DNA of 50,294 bases. It comes from VAZQ01 sp050179645 (GTDB lineage: Bacteria; Pseudomonadota; Alphaproteobacteria; Rhizobiales; Xanthobacteraceae). The translations under genes and the position numbers were made by a program. Below the pieces are notes generated by a model. The model worked only from the letters and a program-made list of their open reading frames with translations. It had not been told where the DNA came from and did not search any database. Every line of letters begins with the position of its first letter. Within the stretch, counting starts at the first letter, position 1. Below, piece after piece: positions 42,166 to 50,294 of the stretch. The DNA lies in NCBI GenBank assembly GCA_050179645.1, contig JBFXEX010000033.1, positions 1 through 50,294 on the forward strand, written 5' to 3'.

Positions 42166-42993
42166 ATGAGTTACGTTGACGCCGCGCTGGCGCCGCAGCG
42201 CAAGACCGGCCAGATCAAGCTGCACGGCCCGGCGGCCTTCGAGGGCATGCGCCGCGCCGGACGGCTCGCGGCCGAGTGCCTCGACATGCTCACCGGCGAG
42301 GTGACGCCCGGCGTGCCGACCGAGAAGATCGACCGGCTGGTGTTCGAGTTCGCCATGGACCACGGCGCGATGCCGGCGACGCTGATGTATCGCGGCTACC
42401 GCAAGTCGACCTGCACGTCGATCAATCACGTGGTCTGCCACGGCATCCCGAGCGACAAGCCGCTCAAAGATGGCGACATCGTCAATGTCGACGTGACCCT
42501 GATCCTCGACGGCTGGCACGGCGATTCCAGCCGCATGTACGCTTGCGGCGTCATTCCGCGCCGCGCCGAACGGCTGATCGAGGTGACCTACGAGGCGATG
42601 ATGCGCGGCATCGCGGTGATCCGGCCTGGCGCCACCACCGGCGACATCGGCGCCGCGATCCAGGGCTTCGTCGAGGCCCAGCACATGAGCGTGGTGCGCG
42701 ACTTCTGCGGCCACGGCCTCGGCCGGCTGTTCCACGACGAGCCGAACATCGTCCACGTCGGCCGGCCGGGCGAAGGCGTCGTGCTGCGGCCCGGCATGTT
42801 CTTCACGGTCGAGCCGATGATCAATCTCGGCCGGCCGCACGTGAAGGTGCTGTCCGACGGCTGGACCGCGGTGACGCGCGACCGCTCGCTGTCGGCGCAG
42901 TTCGAGCACACCGTCGCGGTGACCAGGGACGGCGTCGAGATTTTCACCTTGTCGCCTCAGGGCCTCGACCGGCCGCCGATCCAGCCGTTGTGA
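42166..42993 (+). CDS. map: Methionine aminopeptidase, type I
   Basis: 275 residues from the ATG at 42166 (AGGA upstream); an earlier in-frame start at 42076 adds a non-homologous leader. All five metal ligands are present at the offset expected from the E. coli enzyme: D109, D120, H183, E216 and E247. It removes the initiator Met from new proteins in the cytoplasm. No type I zinc-finger extension is present. Confidence 0.96.
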   Translation: MSYVDAALAPQRKTGQIKLHGPAAFEGMRRAGRLAAECLDMLTGEVTPGVPTEKIDRLVFEFAMDHGAMPATLMYRGYRKSTCTSINHVVCHGIPSDKPLKDGDIVNVDVTLILDGWHGDSSRMYACGVIPRRAERLIEVTYEAMMRGIAVIRPGATTGDIGAAIQGFVEAQHMSVVRDFCGHGLGRLFHDEPNIVHVGRPGEGVVLRPGMFFTVEPMINLGRPHVKVLSDGWTAVTRDRSLSAQFEHTVAVTRDGVEIFTLSPQGLDRPPIQPL

Positions 42994-43052
42994 CGACGAT
43001 CCGAGTCAGGATATGGGATGAAGCGCGCCGCTCCTCCGCGGCCTGATACTCG

Positions 43053-43080
43053 CTAGCGGAGTGGATTTGACATTCGCTAC
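43053..43080. repeat. Solo left arm of the CTAG-bounded hairpin element
   Basis: Starts ctagcggag and continues ggatttgacattcgctac; it matches the left arm of the element at 14059 with one base changed in the CTAGTGG end. No matching right arm follows, so it is a truncated copy. Confidence 0.8.
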
Positions 43081-43100
43081 CTACCTTCCGAGCACCCGGC

Positions 43101-43628
43101 CTAAAGCGGCTCGACCGCGGCGCCGCGCCGGACGATGCCGCCGGTCTCGACCTCGCAATTGAGGCCCGAGCGGTTGTAGAGCGCCTGATAGACCGGGCGC
43201 TTCAGAAGGCGCTCCAGATATTTGCAGGGAAAGTTCAGCCGGGCGCCCCGCAGCACCACCTCACCAATGCGAAAGCGGACGCCGACCAGATGACCGACCG
43301 GCACGCCTCGCACCGTTAGGTTGCGGCGATGCTCGGACGCATCGAGCCGGATCGGAGCCTGCTGCAGCGGCGGATCGTTGCGCGCCAGGGCGTCGAGCAC
43401 CTCCATTTCGAACAAGGTGACCTCGCGCATCCCGGGAAGCTTCGAGTAGGTGCCGGTGCCGAGAAAATAGCGGTCGCCTTCGATGCCGCGCCCGGCCACG
43501 AGCATCGCCGCGTCTAGTTCCGCCATTTCGGACGACGCGACCGGCGCGACATGGATGTGCAGCAACTCGCCCTTCCAGGATGGGGCTGTTGCGGCCGGCG
43601 CCTCCGGTTGCGCGGCTTCAGTCGGCAT
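43101..43628 (-). CDS. MOSC domain protein
   Basis: 175 residues from the ATG at 43628. MOSC features: AGRGIEGDRYFLGTGTY (45-61), EVTLFEMEVLDAL, HRRNLTVRG (100-108) and NFPCKYLERL with the conserved C135. The MOSC fold is a sulfur/molybdenum-cofactor-binding domain named after the Moco sulfurase C-terminus; stand-alone members such as YiiM reduce N-hydroxylated compounds using Moco. The start overlaps the end of the upstream TctC gene by 11 bp, so the two are likely co-transcribed. It may depend on the modABC importer for molybdenum. Confidence 0.88.
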   Translation of the reverse strand: MPTEAAQPEAPAATAPSWKGELLHIHVAPVASSEMAELDAAMLVAGRGIEGDRYFLGTGTYSKLPGMREVTLFEMEVLDALARNDPPLQQAPIRLDASEHRRNLTVRGVPVGHLVGVRFRIGEVVLRGARLNFPCKYLERLLKRPVYQALYNRSGLNCEVETGGIVRRGAAVEPL

Positions 43629-44601
43629 GAATGCCCGCTTCCATGACCACCTTGCGGTAGATCGGCTCCTCGCGCTCCATCGTCTCGGCGAGCACCTTAC
43701 TGCCACCGCCGAGCGGATCGACGCCGAGATCGGCAAACCGCTTGATCAGTTCCGGCGCCTTGAGCGCGGCCGCGAGTTCTCCGCTCAGGTAGGCAACCTG
43801 GTCGGCCGGCATCTTGGCAGGCCCAAGCAGCGCGAACCACAGACCGAGATGCACCTGCGGATAACCGGCTTCCGCGAACGTCGGCACGTTGGGCAGTTCG
43901 GGAGCGCGCGCGCTGCCGGTGAAGGCGAGTGGCACCAATTGCTTGGTGTTGATGTAGGGGATCGCCGTGGCCTTGCCCATGATGTTGACGGCAACGCGGC
44001 CTGCCAGGGTATCCGAGGTGCCTTGCGAGGAGTCCTTGTAGGGGACATGATTCAGCGGAATGTCGGCCACTCGCTTGAACAGTTCGACCGTGAGGTGCGC
44101 GGCCGATCCGATCAGCGGCGACGTATAGTCGACTCCGGTTGGACGCTTCTTGGCAGCGGCCACGAGGTCGGCGAGCTTGAGATAGCCGGCCGCCGCCGAT
44201 GCGACCAGGAGATTGTCGGCGCGCGCGACCATGCCGATCGGCGCGAACGCCTCGCGCACCTTGTAGGGCACGTTCTTGTACATCGCCGGCGAGATCAGAA
44301 GATTGTTGGCGGTGAACAACAGCGTGTATCCGTCGGGCGCGCTGCGCGCCACCGCTTCCGACCCGATGATGCCACCGGCGCCGGGACGGTTTTCGACGAT
44401 CCACGGCTGGCCGGTCCGCCGCTTCATCTCCTCGGCGACCACGCGCGCGATCGGATCGGTCAAGCTGCCGGACGCCGCCGGCACCACCATCCGGACGGGG
44501 CGGCTGGGATACCCGCCAGGCCCGGCCTCGGCCAAGGCGGCGGTCGCTGACAGCACCAGAAGGCCGCAGAGCGGCCGAACAATCCATGGAAGCAAGTGCA
44601 T
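43618..44601 (-). CDS. Bug/TctC family tripartite tricarboxylate transporter receptor
   Basis: 327 residues from an ATG after AGGAG, signal peptide 1-25 ending ALAEA. Typical Bug features: GGYPSRPVRMVVPAASGSLT, PGAGGIIGSEAVARSAPDGY and TADLGVDPLGG-like C-terminal segments. It binds a small carboxylate in the periplasm. No tctA/tctB genes are next to it, as is usual for the many orphan Bug proteins of this group. It is divergent from a LysR-type regulator at 44761, a likely controller. Confidence 0.92.
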   Translation of the reverse strand: MHLLPWIVRPLCGLLVLSATAALAEAGPGGYPSRPVRMVVPAASGSLTDPIARVVAEEMKRRTGQPWIVENRPGAGGIIGSEAVARSAPDGYTLLFTANNLLISPAMYKNVPYKVREAFAPIGMVARADNLLVASAAAGYLKLADLVAAAKKRPTGVDYTSPLIGSAAHLTVELFKRVADIPLNHVPYKDSSQGTSDTLAGRVAVNIMGKATAIPYINTKQLVPLAFTGSARAPELPNVPTFAEAGYPQVHLGLWFALLGPAKMPADQVAYLSGELAAALKAPELIKRFADLGVDPLGGGSKVLAETMEREEPIYRKVVMEAGIHAD

Positions 44602-44760
44602 GGCGGGCTCCTGAGAGTGCGGTTCAGTTCGAACCGGTTCCCGGCAGGAGCAAGCCTAGTGGAGTTTCGCCTGTGCGTGATAGCATCAATTCTGGCCTGA
44701 GGTGATGCAAGAAATGCAGCAGGTTCCGCCCGGCGAAACCGGCCGGCAGAGCGCCCCGTC

Positions 44761-45672
44761 ATGCACCTGAACATCCATTCGCGCGCCCTGAAGGGCTTCG
44801 ACACCATCCGGCGCTGCGGCTCGATCAGGGAAGCGGCACGACGGCTCAACATCTCGTCGTCCGCGCTCAATCGGCAGCTCCTGAACCTGGAGGACGAGCT
44901 CGGAACGCCGCTGTTCGAACGGCTTCCACAGGGACTGCGGCTGACGCCGGTCGGCGAGATCCTGGCGCGGCATGTCATCAACATGCTGCACGACGTCCAG
45001 CGGCTCGAAGGCGAACTGGCAGCGCTCAAGGGCGTGCAGCGCGGCGCGCTCGACGTGGTCTCGGTCGCAGCCCTGACCCCGGCCTTCCTGCCCAATGTGC
45101 TGCAGCAGATGCACCATCGCTATCCGGCCGTGACCATCAATGTGCGCATAGCCGACTCCATTGAATCAGCACGCCTGGTCGCCGCGGGCGACGCCGATGT
45201 CGCGCTCTCCTTCGTGCGCCACAAGAGCGAGCCGTTGCGCCAGCTCGCGGTCGGCACATTTCCGCTGGGCGCCGTCGTGCGTGCGGCCCATCCGCTCGCC
45301 AGCCGGCTGCAGGTGACCTTCGCCGAATGCGCGCGCTTTCCCCTCGTGCTGCCCAACCGCGAGCTCTCTTTCCATCCGGAAATCTCCACCCTGGTGGCGC
45401 GTCAGAAGCGCCCGAACGTGGTGCTGGAATCGGCTTCGCTCGACCTGATGAAGGGCCTGGCTCTGCGTAACCTGGGCATCGCCTTTCTCAACCGCTTCGG
45501 TATCGAGCGCGAGGTCGAGGAAGGCACGCTGCGGCACGTTCGGCTCAAGCCGAACATCGCCTGCAGCCTTGGCGCCTATGTGCGGGCCGAGCGCGCGCTG
45601 CCGCCGGCGCTGGATGCGTTTGCGCGCGTGGTCGCGGAGGAAATCGGACGGCGGGAAGCTGAGGAGGTCTAG
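44761..45672 (+). CDS. LysR family transcriptional regulator
   Basis: 303 residues, normal LTTR length. The winged helix-turn-helix is near the N-terminus: GSIREAARRLNISSSALNRQ then EDELGTPLFERLPQGLRLT. The rest is a LysR substrate-binding domain (GALDVVSVAALTPAFLPNVL, ADVALSFV). It faces the TctC/MOSC gene pair across a 159-bp gap, so autoregulation and control of those genes is expected. The inducer is probably the TctC ligand (inference). Confidence 0.93.
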   Translation: MHLNIHSRALKGFDTIRRCGSIREAARRLNISSSALNRQLLNLEDELGTPLFERLPQGLRLTPVGEILARHVINMLHDVQRLEGELAALKGVQRGALDVVSVAALTPAFLPNVLQQMHHRYPAVTINVRIADSIESARLVAAGDADVALSFVRHKSEPLRQLAVGTFPLGAVVRAAHPLASRLQVTFAECARFPLVLPNRELSFHPEISTLVARQKRPNVVLESASLDLMKGLALRNLGIAFLNRFGIEREVEEGTLRHVRLKPNIACSLGAYVRAERALPPALDAFARVVAEEIGRREAEEV

Positions 45673-45795
45673 ACCGCTGCGACGGCTCGCCGGCCAACCG
45701 AGAGCGGCATTGCAAATTGCGCCGTTACCGTCATCTTGAGCCGGCACTACCGGAGATTGGTCCGGTCTGCCCGCGCCGGTACAAGTGGTCCGCGA

Positions 45796-46515
45796 ATGCC
45801 TGCGAACGACAATCCCAGCAAGTCCGAGGGGCTCGCCGAAGAGGCCCCGCACTATCACGGCCACCGGCAGCGCCTGCGCGCGCGGTTCCTGGAGGCCGGG
45901 CCCGACGCTGTCAGCGACTACGAGCTGATCGAGCTCATTCTGTTCCGCGCCATCCCGCAGCGCGACCTGAAGCCGCTCGCCAAGGACCTGATCGCACGCT
46001 TCGGTTCGTTTGCCGAGGTGGTGTCGGCGCCGGTCGAACGGTTGCGGGAGATCAAGGGCCTGGGGGAGGCGGCGATCGCCGAACTCAAGATCGTGCAGGC
46101 CTCGGCGAGCCGGCTCGCCCGCGGCCAGGTGAAGCGCCGGCCAGTGCTGTCATCCTGGTCGAACGTGCTCGACTATTGCCGCACCGCCATGGCGTTCGCC
46201 GAGCGCGAGCAGTTCCGCATTTTGTTTCTCGACAAGCGCAACGCGCTCATTGCGGATGAACTGCAGCAGACCGGCACCGTCGACCACACGCCGGTCTATC
46301 CGCGCGAGGTTGTCAAGCGCGCGCTCGAACTCTCGGCCACCGCGATCATCCTGGTCCATAACCATCCCTCGGGCGACCCGACGCCGTCGCGCGCCGACAT
46401 CCAGATGACGCAGGCGATCGTCGACGTGGCAAAGTCGCTCGGCATCGCCGTGCACGACCACATCATCGTCGGCAAGGAGGGGCACGCCAGCTTCAAGGGA
46501 CTGAAGCTGATGTAG
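45796..46515 (+). CDS. radC: RadC family protein with JAB/MPN domain
   Basis: 239 residues from the ATG at 45796. An N-terminal helix-hairpin-helix region (RLREIKGLGEAAIAELK) is followed by the JAB1/MPN metalloprotease-like domain with LVHNHPSGDPTPSRAD (H188, H190, D201), the JAMM zinc-binding signature. Named for DNA repair, but its role is unsettled, and relatives occur on mobile DNA. It converges with the H-NS-like gene. Confidence 0.95.
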   Translation: MPANDNPSKSEGLAEEAPHYHGHRQRLRARFLEAGPDAVSDYELIELILFRAIPQRDLKPLAKDLIARFGSFAEVVSAPVERLREIKGLGEAAIAELKIVQASASRLARGQVKRRPVLSSWSNVLDYCRTAMAFAEREQFRILFLDKRNALIADELQQTGTVDHTPVYPREVVKRALELSATAIILVHNHPSGDPTPSRADIQMTQAIVDVAKSLGIAVHDHIIVGKEGHASFKGLKLM

Positions 46516-46641
46516 TCCGCGATGGACTTCAAGGCCGCTATGCTCCGCCGGCGGCGTCGGGGCAAGAACAGAGCCTGCTCAAAACTCGACCGCGTATTTC
46601 GGCTCTCGTGCGGCGCGGTGGCAGGTTGTCGGTCGAAGGTA

Positions 46642-46950
46642 CTACTTGATCAGGAAATTCTCTTTCTTGAGCTTGGTACCCTTCATCTCTTCGCGCATCC
46701 AGGTCGGCGTTGCGCCGCGTCCGGCCCAGGTGAGCTTCGGGTCTTTCCGGCTCCGGTATTTCGCCGCGACCTTTCGGCCCTTGGTAGCTCGGACGCCATT
46801 ACCTTTCCGGCGACCGTCGCCCGCAGACACATCGAGCCGCTCAAGCTGTTTCTGCAGGGTCTGCTTGTGTTCCCCGAGCTTGGCATCGATCCTGGACCGA
46901 AGCTCAAGCAGGCTTTCGACATCCAATCCCGCAATATTGATTTTCGCCAT
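46642..46950 (-). CDS. H-NS family nucleoid protein
   Basis: 102 residues, ATG closely preceded by AGGAGGT. An N-terminal coiled-coil oligomerisation helix (residues 8-40) is linked by a basic segment to the DNA-binding domain YRSRKDPKLTWAGRGATPTW (65-84), the consensus of H-NS. It binds AT-rich DNA and silences transferred genes; here it may affect the AT-richer transposon region. Its upstream gap to 47170 is relatively AT-rich and shared with the divergent Cld-like gene. Confidence 0.93.
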   Translation of the reverse strand: MAKINIAGLDVESLLELRSRIDAKLGEHKQTLQKQLERLDVSAGDGRRKGNGVRATKGRKVAAKYRSRKDPKLTWAGRGATPTWMREEMKGTKLKKENFLIK

Positions 46951-47169
46951 GACTACCTCCTGACCATTTGCAGACGGCTTTGACCTTTATTCGCCTCAAA
47001 CGCAAGCACGCAAAAGTGGTGTAGATATGGTAGGCTTTTCTCCAAAGGGGTATCGCGGAACCGCCATTGCGCCCCAAGAATTTCGCTGCGTTTGACGCAT
47101 ACTCCATATTATCGGCCCGATACTTGCGTCGTCGCCCAAGACGAATAACCGACGAGAAACCTCAAGCGC

Positions 47170-47718
47170 ATGCCAAATCGCTTCGCATTCGTCGGCGGCC
47201 AAACCGGTCGATGGCACGTACGGTCCATGCAGACCGTCCGAGGCTTGGCTCTCGCCGACGCACTTCGCCTCGACATCGTGCCTGCGCAAGGCCCCGTTCC
47301 GTCTATACCAGCCGCCTGGACGTTGCACGGCCTGATTAGCAATGTGCGTTACGCGACGCGCGCGGAGCTGACCGCGCTTCAATCGAAGCAGCAGATGCTG
47401 AACCGACCGACCGCCACGCGCGCCGCATTGATTCCGATCACGAAATCGGCTGAATGGTGGGCGCTGGCGCAAGACGAGCGCCGGACGATCTTCGAGGACC
47501 GGTCTCGCCACACCGCGATCGGCCTGCAATACCTGCCGGCGATTGCACGGCAGCTCTATCACTGTCGCGATGTCGGCGAGCCGTTCGATTTTCTCACCTG
47601 GTTCGAATACGCGCCCGAGCACGCGGAGGCGTTCGAGGAGTTGGTCGGCGCGCTTCGCGCCACGGTGGAATGGACCTATGTCGAACGCGAGATCGATATC
47701 CGGCTTGAGCGGGAGTGA
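47170..47718 (+). CDS. Short-form (clade II) chlorite dismutase-like haem enzyme
   Basis: 182 residues. RAALIPITKSAEWW, then IFEDRSRHTAIGLQYLPAIA and RQLYHCRD and FLTWFEYAPEHAEAFEELVG closely match my recollection of Nitrobacter winogradskyi Cld, a short dimeric chlorite dismutase of similar length. In that alignment the haem-ligating His is H114 and the distal catalytic Arg is R127, both present here at the same positions. The predicted reaction is chlorite to chloride plus oxygen; a role in peroxide or haem handling is an alternative. No perchlorate reductase genes are nearby. It is divergent from the H-NS gene. Confidence 0.87.
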   Translation: MPNRFAFVGGQTGRWHVRSMQTVRGLALADALRLDIVPAQGPVPSIPAAWTLHGLISNVRYATRAELTALQSKQQMLNRPTATRAALIPITKSAEWWALAQDERRTIFEDRSRHTAIGLQYLPAIARQLYHCRDVGEPFDFLTWFEYAPEHAEAFEELVGALRATVEWTYVEREIDIRLERE

Positions 47719-47892
47719 CGACATAAAAGGTGCTGACGATCGCGGATGACCAAGTACCGCATGTCGGGCGATCCAGCTTGAGCTTTCGAACGCGGTTTCG
47801 GATACTTCGGCGTGGGTTCGCCGAGCTACGATCTGAGGTTTGGCCGGGACGAACCAAGAGCATCGGACTCCGATGCCGATGCGGGGGAAAAT

Positions 47893-48894
47893 ATGTGCAC
47901 AGTTGAGCGGACGATCGGACGGCGCGCCTTCATGGGGCTGGTCGGCAGCCTCGCAGCCTGGCCGCTGACGGCGCGGGCGCAGCCGGCCGGTCCGCCGGTC
48001 GTCGGTTACCTGAGCGGCGCCCAGGCTGGCATCGCACCTCACCTGCTCGACGCGATCCGCCAGGGCCTGAAGGACGTGGGCTTCGTCGAAGGCCAGAACC
48101 TGACCATCGAGTACCGCTATGCGGATAACCAGTTCGATCGCCTGCCGGCACTGGCCGCGGAACTGGTCGCCCGTCCGGTGGCGGCGATCGTCGCCAATGG
48201 CAATCTCTCCGCACTGGCGGCGAAGAATGCGACCAGCGCCATTCCGATCGTGTTCAACACCGCGGGTGAGCCGGTCGCCGTCGGGCTGGTGACCGGGCTG
48301 AACCGGCCGGGCGGCAACATCACCGGTTTCGGATTCTTCTCCGGCGCGCTGGCGGCAAAGCGGCTCGGTTTCCTGCGCGAGGTAGTCCCCAAGGTCCCCA
48401 CCGTCGCAGTCCTTCTTGACCGTAACTCCCCATTCAACGCCAGCCAGCGCAGGGAGACTCAAGACGCCGCCCGCACGCTCGGGGTCAAGCTGCTGCTTCT
48501 GCCGGCGGGGACCGAACGCGACATCGACACCGCCTTCGCGACCATGGAGAAACAGAAAGTCGGCGCGCTCCTGGTGAGCGCCAGCCCGTATTTCACCTGG
48601 AACCGGCGTTCGCAGATCCTCGAGCTTGCGGCGCGCAGCGCCATCCCGGCGATTTACCCGTTGCAGGAATGGGTCACCTCCGGCGGGCTAATGAGCTACG
48701 GCCCGGACCTGACCGAAACCTACCGGCTGGTCGGCATCTATACCGGCAAAATTCTCAAGGGCGTGCGGCCTGACGACCTGCCGGTCGAGAACTCCTCGCG
48801 GTTCGAGTTCGCGATCAACATCGCCACCGCCAAGGCGCTCAAGCTCGAGATTTCCCCGCGCCTGATCGCGCTCGCCGATGAGGTCGTCGGCTGA
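47893..48894 (+). CDS. ABC transporter substrate-binding protein (ABC_sub_bind/TrpX-like)
   Basis: 333 residues from the ATG at 47893 (GGGGGAA upstream); the longer frame from 47812 lacks a signal peptide. The N-terminus has GRRAFMGLVGSLAAWPL then ARAQ, a twin-arginine-like signal. PVVGYLSGAQ, IAIVANGNLSAL-like segments, IVFNTAGEPVAVGLVTGLNR and PGGNITGF are typical of the ABC_sub_bind family, large in rhizobia. No permease or ATPase gene is adjacent, so the ligand is unknown. Confidence 0.9.
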   Translation: MCTVERTIGRRAFMGLVGSLAAWPLTARAQPAGPPVVGYLSGAQAGIAPHLLDAIRQGLKDVGFVEGQNLTIEYRYADNQFDRLPALAAELVARPVAAIVANGNLSALAAKNATSAIPIVFNTAGEPVAVGLVTGLNRPGGNITGFGFFSGALAAKRLGFLREVVPKVPTVAVLLDRNSPFNASQRRETQDAARTLGVKLLLLPAGTERDIDTAFATMEKQKVGALLVSASPYFTWNRRSQILELAARSAIPAIYPLQEWVTSGGLMSYGPDLTETYRLVGIYTGKILKGVRPDDLPVENSSRFEFAINIATAKALKLEISPRLIALADEVVG

Positions 48895-48957
48895 ATCATC
48901 GCGGCACGGCGCGGCGCCGGATGGTCACCGCACGCACGATTTGGGGGGAGACTGTTG

Positions 48958-49260
48958 TCAGTCGCAGACCTGAATGCGCGGCCGCACCCAGCGATAACCG
49001 TCCCACACCGCGCGGCCGCGGGTCCAATAGCAGGGTGGCGGTCCGGCATAGATCGGCGCCGGCGCCACATAGACCGGCGGCGGAGGTGCGACATATACCG
49101 GCGGAGCCCCCAGCACCGAGCCGACGAAGGCGCCGACCGCAAACCCGCCCAGCAGTCCGGCCGCAACATCGCCGGAACCGGCACGCGCCTGAAGAGGGGC
49201 CGCGACCGCCAGAACGGCAACGGTCACGGCCGTCGCACACGCAACGGTCAGTCTGTTCAT
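48958..49260 (-). CDS. Small secreted Pro/Tyr-rich protein
   Basis: 100 residues, signal peptide 1-27 (LQARAG). A Gly/Ala-rich hydrophobic segment (GLLGGFAVGAFVGSVLG) is followed by PPVYVAPPPPVYVAPAPIY and a WDGYRWVRPRIQVC end. This build is common in small rhizobial envelope proteins; its function is unknown. Single Cys pairs near the C-terminus may form a disulfide. Confidence 0.75.
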   Translation of the reverse strand: MNRLTVACATAVTVAVLAVAAPLQARAGSGDVAAGLLGGFAVGAFVGSVLGAPPVYVAPPPPVYVAPAPIYAGPPPCYWTRGRAVWDGYRWVRPRIQVCD

Positions 49261-49403
49261 GCTGATCTCCCGCTCGCAGCGCCCGCCGATACCGGCGTCC
49301 CCTTGGGCGCGCGTCCCGGGCCGAAGTCTTGGCCAGAGTCGTTAACCGGACCTCAACGCCGGCCCCGCGGCGCCTCCCAAGCCGGCACGATCGACCATCG
49401 TGG

Positions 49404-50294
49404 TTAGCGCCGCGGGTCCGTTGCCTCGCCGCGGTTCCGCGCGAACGCATCGATGCCGAGGGAGGCGCGAATGTCGCGAGTCGCGTCCGCCTTGCTGTCC
49501 TCGATCGGAATCCCGGTCGAATCCGCCACCCGATCGATGGCATTGAAAGTGGCGACGACGGCAGCGGCATCGACCAGCGCGGCAGCCCCGAGCTTGGCAT
49601 GAACTTCCGACCTGACCGCCAGCAGTCGCGCTTCGTCCGTGCCCAGCACAGCGTCCGCGAAGGCCACCAGCGACGCCCCGTGGGGGATATTGCCGTCGCC
49701 CGAGCCGCCCACCAGGAGGCTCAGATCGTACCCTTCACCCTTCGCTGCGCTGCTCTCACGGAGCAAGTTGGCATGCGAGGTGGTTCAATAGAAACATTGA
49801 TTGAGGACTGAGACACGACCGGCGATCAGCTCGATCTGCGCGTGCGTGATCGCGCGATATTCGTTGTCGAAGTCTCGCATCCATCTGCCGGGCAGATACT
49901 GGGTCTCGACCAGTTGGAACCATTCGTAGGCTTCTTCCGGCACCAGCGAAAGCGCGCGCCGGATGTTCGCCAGGGTGCCGCCCCATTGCCGCGCCAGCGC
50001 ACGTTCTTCGTCGCTGTCGATCTTGCCGCGCAGATCGTCCGGATGGATCATCGGTACCCAGGCTTCGCCGCGCTGACGCGCGGTCTTCGGCCGGCGGCGG
50101 TGCGGCTCGCCCGGCTGCGGAATAGGCAACGGGTGGGGCGGAACACCGATCGCCCTGCAGAAGGTATCGATCGAAATCGTCGTAATCGTCACGCCGACGA
50201 TCTCCACGTATTCGACGTCCGGCGTACCGGCGGCGATCAGCGACTCGAACCATGCGCGGGTCAGGCGGCCGGGATCAGTGGCAATGCGGTGCAC
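49404..50294 (-). CDS. AhpD/CMD-fold oxidoreductase with in-frame TGA at the second Cys of CxxC (candidate selenoprotein), 5' end cut
   Basis: Numbering from the window edge (codon 1 at 50294-50292; the true start may be upstream). Residues 1-169 read up to HAQIELIAGRVSVLNQCFY, followed by TGA at 49787-49785 and then, in the same frame, TTSHANLLRESSAAKGEG and 108 further residues to a TAA at 49406-49404. The AhpD pattern Glu-x11-Cys-x2-Cys-x3-His is met exactly by E155, C167, TGA at 170 and H174. The protein is otherwise undamaged across 296 codons. Either TGA encodes selenocysteine, with a stem-loop at 49766-49750 as SECIS candidate, or the gene carries a nonsense mutation. Members of this fold reduce peroxides or disulfides with a CxxC pair. 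No selABCD genes are in the window. Confidence 0.75.
49750..49766 (-). promoter_or_regulatory. Candidate bacterial SECIS stem-loop
   Basis: On the minus strand UUGCUC pairs with GAGCAG (six pairs, one G-U) around a five-base loop CGUGA. The loop begins 24 nt after the in-frame TGA and has G as its second base. Known bacterial SECIS elements have an apical loop within about 16-37 nt of UGA with a G in one of its first two positions. The stem is short, so this is suggestive only. Confidence 0.4.

Noticed and set aside
1..50294. CRISPR arrays, tRNA and rRNA genes
   Set aside because: No regularly spaced direct repeats and no cloverleaf or rRNA sequence were noticed. The repeats found are inverted and isolated.

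Overview
The window is about 50 kb of high-GC DNA with dense, mostly well-spaced genes on both strands. It looks chromosomal and alphaproteobacterial, probably Hyphomicrobiales near Bradyrhizobium, Nitrobacter or Pseudolabrys. This placement is inferred from gene content: a Nitrobacter-type short chlorite dismutase homologue, a Bug-type solute receptor, an ABC_sub_bind lipoprotein-like receptor, an H-NS relative, a DUF883 protein, and many palindromic intergenic repeats. No rRNA, tRNA or CRISPR array was recognised.

Layout. 0-13 kb: the end of ahcY, a cysteine-rich secreted protein, an anchored adenosine deaminase relative, GT39 and GT87 membrane glycosyltransferases, a class II amidotransferase, lepA, an apparently exported nucleoside deaminase, a PRC-barrel protein, an L,D-transpeptidase and MepA. 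13-24.5 kb: a Yip1 protein, a GMC oxidoreductase, the molybdate importer modABC, a vitamin B12/siderophore-type ABC importer with two binding proteins, and a K+/H+ antiporter. 24.66-27.47 kb: a complete IS1595-type transposon (2792 bp, 25-bp inverted ends, 8-bp target duplication) carrying four or five small passenger genes, including a HEPN-like protein. 27.5-38 kb: a frameshifted peptidoglycan-binding protein, a DMT transporter, an acyl-CoA dehydrogenase, an aminotransferase, a small K+ channel, an ICL/PEP-mutase protein with a GNAT partner, and a large periplasmic haem c/beta-propeller protein. 38-50.3 kb: HbpS/GlcG-like and LVIVD proteins, sfsA, an FkbM methyltransferase, map, MOSC and a TctC receptor with a divergent LysR regulator, radC, an H-NS protein, a chlorite dismutase-like enzyme, an ABC receptor, and an AhpD-like protein at the right edge.

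The observation most worth checking is at the right edge. An AhpD-like reading frame on the minus strand is interrupted once by TGA, exactly where the second cysteine of the CxxC centre belongs. The catalytic Glu and His spacing is kept on both sides, the frame stays open for another 126 residues, and a small stem-loop with SECIS-like geometry lies 24 nt downstream. This is a candidate CxxU selenoprotein; a simple nonsense mutation is the alternative. Other points of interest are the cargo-bearing IS1595 transposon, the Cld homologue with both key haem-pocket residues, and several families of long palindromic repeats, one of which supplies the stop codon of its neighbouring gene.
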